Assembly (NCBI RefSeq): GCF_964355755.1
Contig: NC_092679.1
Span: 22,382,432 to 22,446,431, forward strand
DNA: 64,000 nt
From: Antedon mediterranea
Taxonomy: Eukaryota; Echinodermata; Crinoidea; Comatulida; Antedonidae
Direction: 5' to 3'
Positions 24,083-35,682 of the stretch are shown piece by piece. The position numbers and the translations under genes were made by a program. The first letter of the stretch is position 1. Each line of letters starts with the position of its first letter. A model generated the notes under the pieces. The model did not search any database, had not been told where the DNA came from, and saw only the letters and a program-made list of their open reading frames with translations.

Positions 24083-24345
24083 GCGCGCGTTTAAACATTG
24101 ATAATAAGAGTAGAATTTTAGTACGCGCGCCTTTAAAAACTGATAATAAGAGTAACATTTTAGTACGCGCGCGTTTAAACACTGATAATAAGAATAACAT
24201 TTTGGTACGCGCGCGTTTAGACACTGATAATAATGATAATGTAGTGCAGTTTTTGTACACGCGCGTGTAAACACTGATAACAGTTTTTGTACGCGCGCGT
24301 TTAAATGTTGATAATAATTAGATAGTTTTGTACGCGCACGTTAAA
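24083..24345. repeat. Minisatellite with CGCGCG core, about 42 bp unit
   Basis: About six units of the form GTACGCGCGCGTTTAAACAC followed by TGATAATAAGAATAACATTTT. Each unit carries an alternating purine-pyrimidine tract (GTACGCGCGCGT). It lies in the putative 5' UTR intron of the ankyrin gene. Short frames across it on both strands are repeat-encoded. Confidence 0.85.
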
Positions 24346-25828
24346 TTTGTGTTTCTTTTGTATCAATGCCGAATTTAGTATCTTTAACTGGCAGAAATCA
24401 TAATTTATTTCAGGATTCATATTTTTCTAAAAGCAATTTAAATTGAAAAAAATTATTTGTTCAATTAGGAATTTATTGAACATCTAATAATAAAAATTGA
24501 TAAAATGCTATCTCTCTAGCTGAATGCTTTGTGTTTTAATCTTTTTTAAGAGACAACATTATCGTTGAGAGCATAATTAGTGTATTCGTAAGAAAATCTG
24601 TTCACGGTTCAGTGGCGCTAGAATTAGCTTCATCTCTTTAAACTGTAAATCGCCTCGCATTTGAATCCAGAACACGATATAATGTGTCCTGTATATAGTC
24701 TCTTTAATGCCCTCTCATAATTAAGATGGACAAACACGTCTCGGTAGCATTGTAATAAATACACTGCTTATACAACTATAGCACTTCCAACGATTAGCTA
24801 CATAACTTTTATTTTCTACAGCCTCTTTATGTTAACCGTTAAATATTATACTGCTGTATCCTATACACTGGCTTTTCTACGACAGTGAAAGGATGATTAG
24901 GCATGTAAACACATCACTTGATAAAAGGTGTAAAACACTTCTTTTAAACACTTACTTTTGATGGGAACTGGTACGTAGTGGTTTGAACCTGCAGTCTGAA
25001 TACATGTTTAATATAATTTTAAGAAGTATATTTTTGGAAAAAGTAACGTCTTTTGGTTAGTGCTCCGAGTTTTGTGATTTTGAAAAATAAACTAAATAAA
25101 AGAAAGGATTAATGAACAATAAAGGATGCGGAGTATGTTTTGTTTTGTTAGATGAAAGATGATAATCTATATGATACCAGAACTTCTGCTTTCAATTCGT
25201 AAGAAGCCAGTTCGAGCCCGTAGTCATCCAAACATATGCATAGTCAGGGGCGGGGCTCGAGGGTTTGAATCAACCTCACTCAATTGGTAGAGATAGTCCT
25301 AGCTAGCCTTGCCGCAGCTCTTGACGAGTTTCTGATCTTTTTGTGAAAAGAAAAACCAGTGTAAAAAAATCATGGCTATATACGGGCTTGTGCTATGCAT
25401 CTAATAGTTGAATTTAGTAAGTTATGAAAACCTTTCGGTTCAACGGTTTCGTCTTAAAACTGGATAAAGTAGCTGTAGGCCTACGATTCATTTTTTACAC
25501 AAATTGTAAATGAAAGAAATTCGCCATTAGCCATTTTGTCGATGCGTAGGGAGGCCTACTCAATTTCTGTGAAACGATAATTAACCTATATATAGGTCTA
25601 TTATGAAAGTCAGGCTTTTCCAGCTCTTTCCCAATGGATAAACGACATTTATTTATTGCTGTACTTAAAATGTAAGTTAATCCAGTAATCATTTGTATGG
25701 TGTGATAACTGGACAATTGTATTGGCGCCAAAACATATTGTATGGCGTAAAAAATATAGCCATTAACATGCGTTTACGATCTGATTAACACGCAAGAATT
25801 GTGTTTTGGTCGCATCACATCTACTAGC

Positions 25829-25940
25829 CCTAAAGCTCTGTCTACACTGTCAACGTTTGATCCAAGTGTGGTGTACCCACATATGGTAGTGATATGACAA
25901 ATATGGTAGTAATATGACATCATCATGTTCATGTTCGCGG
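25829..25940. mobile_element. Family B MITE fragment
   Basis: Starts AAAGCTCTGTCTACACTGTC and includes the ATATGGTAGTGATATGACA and CATCATCATGTTCATG internal motifs; the right end is missing or diverged. Lies upstream of the ankyrin coding exon. Confidence 0.6.
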
Positions 25941-26445
25941 TGTAAAATAGTCTCCGGCTCATTTGAACATAAAGTCAGAAGCCTAGAATTTTTGAAAACG
26001 CTTTTTTTCTATCTTGCATTTTTTTATAAATTAAATTGCCGACGTAAATTAGAAGTGTCATGTTGTAATTTTTATGCGTCAACTTAATTATGGAAATATA
26101 TGTTTTATCGAAATTTTAATATTCTGTTTGCGTCAGTTGAACATATGATTTTTTATGAAAGTTGCGCAATTTAAAAAGGAATAAATTATTATTATTGTAT
26201 CGACAGTTTGTACTGATAAATACCACCCAGAACAGACGACAGCAGCACAGTCTTTCACTTCATCTAATGACTACACAGTGTTATTGCTTTATTTAAAAAT
26301 AGGCTTAACGATTTTTGCTATAAGTGGGTGTCAAAACAGGTCATTTGTCTTAATTTAAATCCCCAGTGTACCGAATAAGTGTTAGACGTATTGCTTTTAT
26401 TCAATAGTAATAATTGATTTTAAACTGCTTTTTCATTTCTTTCAG

Positions 26446-26962
26446 AACAAACAGGTTAAACAATTAACAACCGCAGAATAATAATAATATCAAGCAGGTT
26501 ATTTATGAAGTTCTTATTTAAATTGGAAAGAAACGTCGAGTTGTAATCAAAGAAATATTTGAAACAATCTGGAATAATATAAAGCAACATAACTTGGAGA
26601 CTGATACAAAATAATTATTATGGTTTGGTGAATTAATCTCAATTTTGAAGACAGGGTCTGAAAGAAGTAATCACAAATTAAAGATGGCGTGGATTTGAAA
26701 TTCCAGAAAAGCGGAATAATTATACATTTCAAGCATACATTGCCTGTAGACCGTATTCCTCTTCATCACGCACATAATATTATGCAAATTTCAAACATCG
26801 GTTTGAGGATGCAGTTCCATTGAAAATTATACGATTTTCCTTCAGCATTTCGAAAGAGACACCGTATATTGATACAGCACCCGGGAGAGAACGTTTAAAT
26901 CTATCTCCATACATTGGAATATTCTACGTCGGATCAAAATTAAATATTATTGAATTTCAAAT
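26446..26962 (+). other. Putative 5' UTR of the ankyrin gene
   Basis: Begins after a good polypyrimidine tract and AG at 26444-26445 and runs to the ATG at 26963. An in-frame TGA four codons before the ATG shows that the coding frame does not extend upstream. Assignment as UTR rests on splice signals only. Confidence 0.35.
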
Positions 26963-28267
26963 ATGGCGACTGAAAAACAGGGTTCATTTCAGATGATCTT
27001 TGGTAGGATTCCTTCGATGAGGGATAGGGGTCGGCGGAGTAGCATGGGACAGCAGTCGGGAGCTGGTGCCTTACATGACGCTATCAGTAAAGGTAAGGTT
27101 CATCTCGCTAGGTTTATCATCGAAGCAACTGAGGAGAGGACTCTTGTTAACGTGAAAGACACGCACGGAAAAACTCCTTTAATACGTGCGTGTAAACACG
27201 TAGATCGTAACGCGCGCATACGAGCAATGGAGCTACTGATTAAGCACGGGGCTGATGTTAATCTTAAAGATAACGTTGGACGCACGGCGTTAAGTTACGC
27301 GTGTCAGTTAAAACACAACGACGCGGTCGCTTTGCTTGTTAAAAGCAACGTAGATCCAAATATTGAAGATAACATGAGTAACACTCCGCTTGGTTACTGC
27401 GCTAAACACAACAATGTGGGTGCGATAGAAACAATTATTAGGTCTTTCAAACGACTAGGCCTGAATATCGATCACGCTAACGAAGAAGGAATGACACCTT
27501 TAATGGAAGCTGCGAGAAATGGATATTTTCAATGTGTGAAAATTCTTATTCAAAACGGCAAGGCTTCGTTAACATTGCGTGACCAATTTAGAAATCTAAC
27601 CGCTGAGGAGTGGGCGCACGAAAATGGATGCACGCCAGAATTATTGGAAATTTTCCAGAAAAAGAAACATCGAAGACATGGTGATTTAGACGCAGATCAA
27701 GACGAGTGTAATCTAGGTAAATCGTTTGATGACGACACAGAAGACAACGTGCTGCTAACGCCAGAAGGAACAACTCCGGAGTTACGTCATAAGCAAATCG
27801 TTGATGAAAAGGGGGATAGTGGAGGATTATCTCCTTGCACTAAACTCCGATCGTTAAAACTTGACAAAAGTCCCAGAGTCCCTTTATTGGCTAGACGCGA
27901 TAGAATAGGTGATGCCACAATACACAGGTTATACGGTCGCCCAAGATCAGCGACGTGTTTGGAATACATGTCGCGGAGTTTCGACAGCGTTGAGCGCGAG
28001 AAGCAAGATCAGAAATATCGTCTGAGCGCTAGCCACGAATGCCTAGTGGATTTGACATCTGTAGTATGTCCTTCTCTTCCTATAAGCTTGAGTATCAGTG
28101 TTGAAAATATACGACGTGGAGAAGACGGTAACGATCTAAGGCATGGCTCAAGTTCTGACTTACTGCAAAGAGTTAGGCGCTTCACCAAGAGTCCAACTCT
28201 ACTAAGAAATAGGCCTAAAAGGGAAAGATCGGAATCACCCGAAAGGGCATACTTTCCGCCAATTTAA
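26963..28267 (+). CDS. Ankyrin-repeat protein, single coding exon (ANKRD34/33-like)
   Basis: A 434-residue frame with no intron. Residues 1-33 are basic and disordered. Ankyrin repeats start at about 36, 68, 104, 137, 173 and 209, with clear consensus stretches HGKTPLIRAC, NVGRTALSYAC, ADVNLKD and EEGMTPLMEAARNG. The last, capping repeat has LTAEEWAHENG, as in ANKRD33-type proteins. Residues 236-434 are a charged, Ser/Arg-rich tail without a known fold; PLLARRD and the order repeats-then-tail recall ANKRD34. Vertebrate ANKRD34 genes also have an intronless coding region, agreeing with the inferred upstream UTR intron. Ankyrin repeats bind other proteins; the partner is unknown. Family is sure, subfamily is not. 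Confidence 0.9.
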   Translation: MATEKQGSFQMIFGRIPSMRDRGRRSSMGQQSGAGALHDAISKGKVHLARFIIEATEERTLVNVKDTHGKTPLIRACKHVDRNARIRAMELLIKHGADVNLKDNVGRTALSYACQLKHNDAVALLVKSNVDPNIEDNMSNTPLGYCAKHNNVGAIETIIRSFKRLGLNIDHANEEGMTPLMEAARNGYFQCVKILIQNGKASLTLRDQFRNLTAEEWAHENGCTPELLEIFQKKKHRRHGDLDADQDECNLGKSFDDDTEDNVLLTPEGTTPELRHKQIVDEKGDSGGLSPCTKLRSLKLDKSPRVPLLARRDRIGDATIHRLYGRPRSATCLEYMSRSFDSVEREKQDQKYRLSASHECLVDLTSVVCPSLPISLSISVENIRRGEDGNDLRHGSSSDLLQRVRRFTKSPTLLRNRPKRERSESPERAYFPPI

Positions 28268-28339
28268 ATTCGGTAGGCCAGTATGCTATGATAATATTAG
28301 CATTGGCTGCTTAACATTCAGTTATGTTTATAAAACGTC

Positions 28340-28345
28340 AATAAA
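28340..28345 (+). terminator. Poly(A) signal for the ankyrin gene
   Basis: AATAAA 73 bases after the TAA stop of the ankyrin-repeat protein, well placed for a short 3' UTR. Confidence 0.55.
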
Positions 28346-29009
28346 ACTCAAGATTCTTTTGCTGCATCTTGAGGAAGATTCCATTTCAAAACCGGGTTAT
28401 TAAATAAAATTATTCGCTGGTTTGGTTTGTTATGGCTTTTTAAACTACTGTATATTATTATTTATAATGGAAATATATTCAAACAAGTTTCACCTGATCA
28501 ATTTTCGATAAATGTTGGCTGAATTTTTAAACTAACTTACATTTAAAAAATATTTCATCCAAACATACGGATATTACTGTAATTTGACGACGTCGGAACG
28601 CCATACCTTGGATTTTTAAGGAGCAAATGACTTTGTATATTATTATAATATTAGTAGTACTGTAGTCTCAATTACTTGATTGCATTCGCTCTGGATCAAT
28701 GTACTGTTTTTAACAAGGACGACAGAACATTAGTTTAATTGACTTTCAAACATTGTATTTACTGTTTTCAACCCACGTCTTTTATGCTAATATTATATAT
28801 ATACTTCTAAATTAATGTAATAATTGTATGTAGAAAATAGACATATTTATTTAAATTTTGTATACGAACAGATTTGATATAAATGTAAATGTATATCCTC
28901 ATTATGCCTTGTTACACATGCATAGGAGGCCATCATAAAGCCACGTCTCCATCTGAAGTTCTGAATGATTCCTCTTTCGTGTAATAATGGAGATATGATA
29001 ATCGTAACT

Positions 29010-29597
29010 AAAGCTCTGTCTACACTATCAAACTAGTGTGATATTCCCAAATATGGTAGTGGTATGATATGGTAGCGATATGCGAGCGGTGAGTGGCTAA
29101 ACGGTTAAGATACCGGAACCGTAATACCTTGCCATATTAACATGCAATATATTTTGTAATAAACATAACAAAAAATATGCAGAAAATAATGTAAATATAT
29201 ATGAGATTCTGTAATTGTTTATGTAACATTGAATAAATAAAGGTGGTAGTTAACCACAAAAGATAAAAAAAAAACATCGGCAAGGGTTTGAGGCTCACTC
29301 ACTCCATGGTTCTGGTGGTAGAACTAGTCTTCTCGGATAAGGACTATAAACTAAGAACCTAGTAGATCTTTCGAGACGAGTAGGGAGTTGCCCCGGTATA
29401 CACACAGGCACTGTCACTCATCAAGAGGGCCTCTTGATTGTCAGCATACGATGTTTAGGGTCACCCTCTATAAATAAGGCGTAATAAAAAAAATAATAAT
29501 AATAAACACATTTGGCAGTGATATGACATCATCATGTCCATATATGGGCACATCACATTTTTTGTCACAAATGTTTGATAGTGTAGACGGAGCCCTA
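29010..29597. mobile_element. Family B MITE carrying a nested SINE
   Basis: The left end (AAAGCTCTGTCTACACTATC) and right end (GTTTGATAGTGTAGACGGAG) form the family B terminal inverted repeat. Between them, the normal internal motif is broken at about 29078 and resumes at about 29510 with GCAGTGATATGACATCATCA. The intervening DNA is a SINE (separate entry). Confidence 0.7.
29078..29495 (+). mobile_element. tRNA-derived SINE with an internal insertion
   Basis: The head GTGAGTGGCTAAACGGTTAA (A-box-like) is separated from GCAAGGGTTTGAGGCTCACT (B-box-like) by about 155 bases (29120-29275) that end in an A-rich stretch; the body then continues with TTCTGGTGGTAGAACTAGTC and CGGATAAGGACTATAAAC and finishes in an (AAT/A)-rich tail. 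It therefore looks like an insertion inside a SINE inside a MITE. Confidence 0.6.
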
Positions 29598-30381
29598 TGC
29601 ACAAGTATTTTTAAACATTATTTCGCATCCGGATGGAGTATAAAGACTATAATAATTAAGCCGCTCGCTTGTTTACATTTCAAAGCAAGCTGTTGCTCCA
29701 AATTATTATACATAGGCCTATTTTATAATGTTTATTAGATCTAATAAAATAGTGAGTTTAAATACCATAGTTATGATCACGAGCCGTCATACAATGCACA
29801 GTGGCAATTAATCTGTATCATATTATGAGACGAGATGTGGTATTACAAAATGCTACTTAATAGTATTTAATATTGGTTACAAAATAATACAGCGCGTGTA
29901 GTGCGCCTGCGCAGTTATAAAAAAGAACACCTACGTTTACCTATCGCACCCGATGAAACGAAACCTCCTGTGCGGACAATAATTTAGCATGCAGGACAGG
30001 GGTGCATTTTCACCACGAACACTGTAGCCCGGGGACCTGGTTTGTGTAAACTTGTAATTGTTTTCAAGTAAAATTAAAAAAAAGATGGGCGGGGGTGGGG
30101 ATTGTGCGGATCCGATGCGCACCTCATCTAAATCCACCTCTAACAACGTAATACCCGACTACGACGAATGGACAGATAGACATACGGTACTTCTCTAAAA
30201 TCGTACCGATGTGAAGAGTGAATGTCATTTGTTTGTTGTTTGATTGTCGAAGGAAATTAGGCGAGCTTCACTTGCTTTTCTACTAGGCCTAAGTTCATTT
30301 TTACAATAAATAATTAACTACCGTCTACAATATTAATCCCTCAACAATCATCTGCTAATAATTAGATTGAATTAAACTCTC

Positions 30382-30567
30382 ATGGGATCTCAGTACCTAT
30401 TAGTATTATGTGGTGTGTTGCTTATTTTCTTCGTGCTCATTTTTATTTGGCCTACAATCTATGTTGACAATACGATGTTCCGCCGGGGGACTGAGACGGC
30501 ATTGCTTTCGCGACCCAAAGGTTCAGAGTTAGGCCTACTCGAGGGAGGAAGGGCGGAATATACTTGA
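30382..30567 (+). CDS. Candidate small single-pass membrane protein
   Basis: A 61-codon frame: residues 4-24 form one strongly hydrophobic helix (LLVLCGVLLIFFVLIFIW), followed by a polar tail with TMFRRGTETALLSRPKG. The composition looks more protein-like than other short frames in this region. No family is recognised, there is no splice or UTR support, and it borders repeat elements, so it may be chance. Confidence 0.2.
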   Translation: MGSQYLLVLCGVLLIFFVLIFIWPTIYVDNTMFRRGTETALLSRPKGSELGLLEGGRAEYT

Positions 30568-30640
30568 TAATGCCTTCCCCACCATCCGGTTATGATCATT
30601 CATTCCTTTTTAAAACATCCCATTCGTTAAGTAATTATTA

Positions 30641-31150
30641 TCAGTTAGAATCTGTCTAGTGACAGCCACAGAAAATGATGCACGAGCGTAAATTAAACCA
30701 ATCGTATTTGAAGGTTTAACCGAAGATGCAGCACTTCTGGATGTAAACACCCGATTCGGCAGCTGTCACTAGACAAATTCTAACTGACTACCGCAGGTCA
30801 ATAAAGAAATATAGAAACGCGCGGTAGTCAGTTAGAATCTGTCTAGTGACAGCCACAGAAACGTGTGCACGAGATAGTGTAAATTAGGCAAACCGCATTT
30901 CGAATTATATTATAGCAGATGCGGATCTGCATGGAAAACACGAGAACACGATTCTGCAGCTGTCACTAGATAATTTCTAACTGACGATCGCAAGTCATCT
31001 GTAACGTGCGATATTAAGTTAGAATCTGTTGCAGTCACAGAAACGGGTGCACGAGATAGTGTAAATTAGACAAACCATATTCGAATATTTATCGTATAGC
31101 TATTGATTGGATAAAGTAAATGATAATGATGAAAATGATTGCCTTGATGA
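30641..31150. mobile_element. Array of three family E foldback elements
   Basis: Two complete copies (30641-30788 and 30827-30984) have ends TCAGTTAGAATCTGTCTAGT and the inverse ACTAGACAAATTCTAACTGA (or close variants). A third, starting at about 31016, keeps the left end GTTAGAATCTGTTGCAGTCA but lacks an obvious right end. The spacers are also inverted: CTACCGC...GCGGTAG between copies 1 and 2, and GATCGCA...TGCGAT between copies 2 and 3. Internal motif CACGAGATAGTGTAAATTAG is shared. Confidence 0.75.
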
Positions 31151-34100
31151 TGATAATGATAACAAATACATTTTTTATCCAATTTTGCAACTTATAATAA
31201 ATTACTGTATGTTCGATCAATTCTGAATGTTAAATGTTCTTAGTTTACAAAATTATTTCGGTTTTATCTCTACATGAACGCGAGAACCTGGACACTAGCT
31301 TGATTCGCCATTGGGGCCACCTTGCCGTATCATGTATCATGCTGTACAAGCAATGATAGTCTAACTCGGTTATTCAGAATTATTTATTCTTCGTGTTTTG
31401 TATCGAAAATGACATTCCTACGATAATTAAAATGATCATGATTGCGACTCGTATTGACAATAATAATCAGTGGATATGACATGCATCAGTCGATATTGAA
31501 ATTGTAATGATAAGTAGATAGTATTCTTGTTGTATACAACAGGATTCCTCATCCAAGACTTTAATTACTGTCTTTTCTCTCCAAGCTCAAATTAAATAGC
31601 GACCTTTCGCAGTTCCAGTGTGAGAGACAGTCGTTGATTGCAATTATTCTGCTTTGAGATTGACAATGATATGCGGTACTTAATTAAAACGATCCTATTT
31701 GATGAGAGTAGTTTTTATTACCTGAGAGAACTAGATTAAGAAGAGGCTACATTGGGGTTTTATTTAATTTTTTCATTTATTTAGGCCTATTCGACCAATA
31801 AACATTAAAATAATACAGAACAGAAACAAGGCACAACGGTCAGGGGAAACTTAAAAGCAAGACAATTACTATAACTCAAAGAGTCAGTTTCCCCTAAAAA
31901 TATCCAAATACAACAAATATTGCACCAAGTAAAACAATTGTACAAGCTTATTAAAAGTCTTTTTATACTCAAAATTAGAATAAGGGATCGGTACATAAAT
32001 ATACAAATTAATTGATTCATAATCGGGTAGGGTTGTATGGAGTGCTTATTTTGTAAATCGTGTGTGTATGATTCATAGTAGACTATTAATATTGTACCGT
32101 ATTATGACAACAAGGAGAAGTATAGTTACATACGAGACATAATGTTCAAATAAGATCAGAAAGAGACTACGTCACTGGGTTATACGGTATAGCTTCTCAT
32201 GGCCGGGCAAGTGTGTATATTTGAGATTATTTTTGTTGGGCGTTCAAATTTTAAACTTTTAACGCGTGGATATGGTTTTTAAACATAAATATTCAACCTG
32301 TGTTTTTTAAAATTGTCTAAAAAGAAATTAAAATTTATTATTAACATTTACATAATGGAAAGATTAATTTTATGAGTTAGATTAAGTAAAAAACAAAATA
32401 GTGAATATAATTGCGTCTTTTTTAGTTTGGATTGAATAACACTCAAATGATGAAATTCCGAATAATAAAGAGGGATGCAAATGAAATATGATATAATATT
32501 CTCATTATGTAAAACATACGTAAATACGACCAAATAACTTCAAAGAAAAGATACAAGTAATATCAATACGCGATCATCATCCGGGTACATTACAAGAGCA
32601 GCATCGTCTGCTATGCATATCGTTCGCGCGATGCATAATTAACCACCTCTAAACGTGCCCTAGTTAAATTGTAACCGATATTTCTCGACGACACATATTT
32701 CAAAAACACACGAGCCAAATGGATTTTTATACATTTCAACAACGTATCGAGGGTTTATGCGGATTTATGTACGAATAAAATTACCATATCACCGGCTAAA
32801 ACTGTTGGTAATAATAATTGCTCCGTTTATATTCAAACAGTTTAAAGGTAATAGCAAAATTAAGCTAAAATGATTTCGTCAAGTGGCGCTGAGTGGGAAC
32901 GGGATTTAGCTTAATGTATTTCTGGTACAAATCGCACTAGTAATCTACATAAGTTAAATTATATCGTTGGAATTCTAGTAGTTAATTCCATTTCTTTTGC
33001 ATACAATACTTTATTTAGAACAAAACTATGGAAGCCTATTCACGTTACTTGAGTAAAAACACAGAGCGCATTTTGGCCTCCGATTTTGGAGTGTATAAAG
33101 CGCCCAAATTACTGGCGGGCCTTCAAACCGTCTGCTTTTCAAATCCATCTCTCAATACCATGTAACTCTCTACCCTAAACCCCCAGGCCGAAATAACTTA
33201 AACCTACCATAACCTTGTTCTACGGCCTACTCAGACAACTAAATCTTTAGGCCTAGCCTAATCCATATCTCATCACTGACCGTCTTTGAGGTGCGCCATA
33301 CACATCGTACATAAAATTCATTTTGGTCGAAATTAAATGAACACGGTCAAATTTTCGATTATATATATATTATACTCAAGTGGCCCGAATAAGCTTTCGT
33401 ACAAAACAACGCATAATGTAGGCCTATTAAATTATTGTAGCGTCAGAGATTGCAGGCGAGTTTTGGTACTTGTGAATCCAGTTTGGCGCCAAGTCAGAAA
33501 TTGAAATATCCACATATTACATATTATAAAGTGACACAGTTTTCACGATCTTTAAAATGATGCATGAACACACAAGTATGAAACTAATTAGCATAATGCC
33601 GAAGAGCATCTTTTCTCATTCAAGGTAGAGTTGCAAATATAAATCCTTTTTTTATAAAAAAAAAAACCAGGGTGTCTCCTATTTTTACTTGATTTTCACG
33701 TATTCAAGTTCTCTGAAATTTAATGGTGATATTGAACGGTACTATTCAACGTATAGCTTTTTGAAAACACGAAACTGTAACTGTTGGGCGTTCAAACAGC
33801 TGGCACCTAAAGGCATAACATTCACGCGCGCGTACAATTTTCATCAACGTTTAGACACGCGCCTCACTTGTGGTTGACGCGCGCGTGCATAGTGCGTACT
33901 ATCACTGATATATGGCTTAGATCAGTTGACGATGATAGGAATGGCACAATAATAACGATTTTAATGATAAAAATGAAAATTTTTGTGAGGAAAATAATGC
34001 TAATGCCTTTCTGGAAGCTATTTGCGAATACTAGTTATTTCTGTTCTCAGTTGTATTTCGAAACTAAACAGTTATAATAAATATTTCGAGGAAAGCAATA

Positions 34101-34321
34101 TCCAACTTGTCAAAATGAGGACGACATGAATGAAAAATTTTGAAAGGTATGACTTGAGGTCACCCGTGAATAATATTAATGATGCTTATAACAAGAAATA
34201 TAGAATCTCTGGCGCTACCGAACTAAGGCCGACAAAAAATATATTTTATGCTGTAAAGGCAGACTCGCAACAAGTCAGCTGATTATGGTTCATCAGTACC
34301 GTAGTTAGGCCTCCTAAAACG
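31151..34321. other. Gene-poor sequence without clear repeats
   Basis: No exon, RNA gene or structured repeat could be supported in about 3.1 kb. Short open frames are AT-rich and lack splice or start context. It is comparatively free of the MITE families seen elsewhere. Confidence 0.4.
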
Positions 34322-34481
34322 TTAAGCTCTGTCTACACTATCAAACTAGTCCAACCAAAAAAAAAACACCCAAATATGGTAGTGATATGCTCAAATATGG
34401 TAGTGACATTACATCATCATGTCCATAACGGGCACATCACTTTTTTTTGTCTTGTTAGTTTGATAGTGTAGACAGAGCTTA
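34322..34481. mobile_element. Family B MITE, complete
   Basis: Terminal inverted repeats TAAGCTCTGTCTACACTATC / GATAGTGTAGACAGAGCTTA, about 160 bp, with internal CAAATATGGTAGTGATATG and CATCATCATGTCCATAACG. Typical small non-autonomous DNA element. Confidence 0.85.
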
Positions 34482-35348
34482 CTTAGCTACTTTCACACTG
34501 AAGCCAGGATTCGGCCCGGTGACGTCGCCGAAGGAAACCCCAGGCAGCTTACGGAAAAATGAGTAAGTGTAAACGGTTCCTTAAACACGTATATATGACG
34601 ATTTCACGGCTACCTGACCGGAATCTATGCATGCTCAGTAGTGTGAACATAGCTTATCCGTCTTCAGTCGCGCACATGATTTGACCAATTACAATCGATT
34701 AATGAAAAAGAACACTGAATGATGTAGAATAGAGTTTAGATGATGGAAACGACATCGTGAACATAAAAACGAATTTAGTTGGGAATATTGAGTGCAAACT
34801 GAACAGCAGACGTCACTTTGAATCTCTCGCAGTCGCTTATCATTCAATGAAGATTGTAATCAAGTAGAAACCGTCAGAAAAGTAACACGACAGCTCATAT
34901 CAATTGAAAGAAATTGATCGAGTGTTGACTACTTCCGAAATCACTATCTTGTACATTATTATCAGTTTAGAGACGAGTGTAATTTCAGTCTTTTACGTAG
35001 CGATATAGCAATTGTATTGATACCATGCACATAGTCTCATTAGACCGGGCGAAGGAGTACAAGTAGTGTTTTCAGAAAGCTTGGCTCTTTCTTTCTGGCT
35101 GTTTTACTTGACCGTTTTGATTTAGCTTTCTGCTTATTTTATATGTATCCTTATTGAGATCCAGTCAATAATTTACCTTTTAACTTAATTATAAAAATGG
35201 TGATATACATGGTATTTATGTGATAATTATAGTGATTATAAGTAATGCATTATAAAAAGGTTACATCGGATATAGAAACATTTAGGATCGGAAAACATCG
35301 GAGAAACCTCGGCCAATCTCGGAGAACACCGGAAACCTCAGAGAACAT

Positions 35349-35678
35349 CGGAGAGAGTGAACTGGCCACACAAGAACCACGAGGCGTTGGCTGTACCGTA
35401 AATCTTCTGATAGTAACCCACACTCTAATAGTTACCCACACTCTAATAGTCACCCCCGGCTAATAGTAACCCGCCTTATAAGTTAATCTATAATAATAAT
35501 CCACTACAGGGTTACTATTAGAGTAGTGGATTATTATTATGATTAACTAAGGCGGGTTACTATTAGCCCGGGGGTGACTATTAGAGTGTGGGTTACTATT
35601 AGAGTGTGGGTTACTATCAGAAGATTTACGGTACAGCCAACGCCTCGTGGTTCTTGTGTGGCCAGTTCACTCTCTCCG
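35349..35678. repeat. Long near-perfect hairpin (arms about 155 bp)
   Basis: The left arm, from CGGAGAGAGTGAACTGGCCA, reappears inverted on the right as TGGCCAGTTCACTCTCTCCG. In between are GAACCACGAGGCGTTGG, TGTACCGTAAATCTTCTGAT, ACACTCTAATAGT(T/C)ACCC and CCACTAC, each with its reverse complement in reverse order. The loop is only about 15 bases (AGGGTTACTATTAGA, near 35508-35522). A few indels occur near the tip. It forms the left half of copy 2 of the TAATAGTAACCCAC element. Confidence 0.9.
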
Positions 35679-35682
35679 AGTC

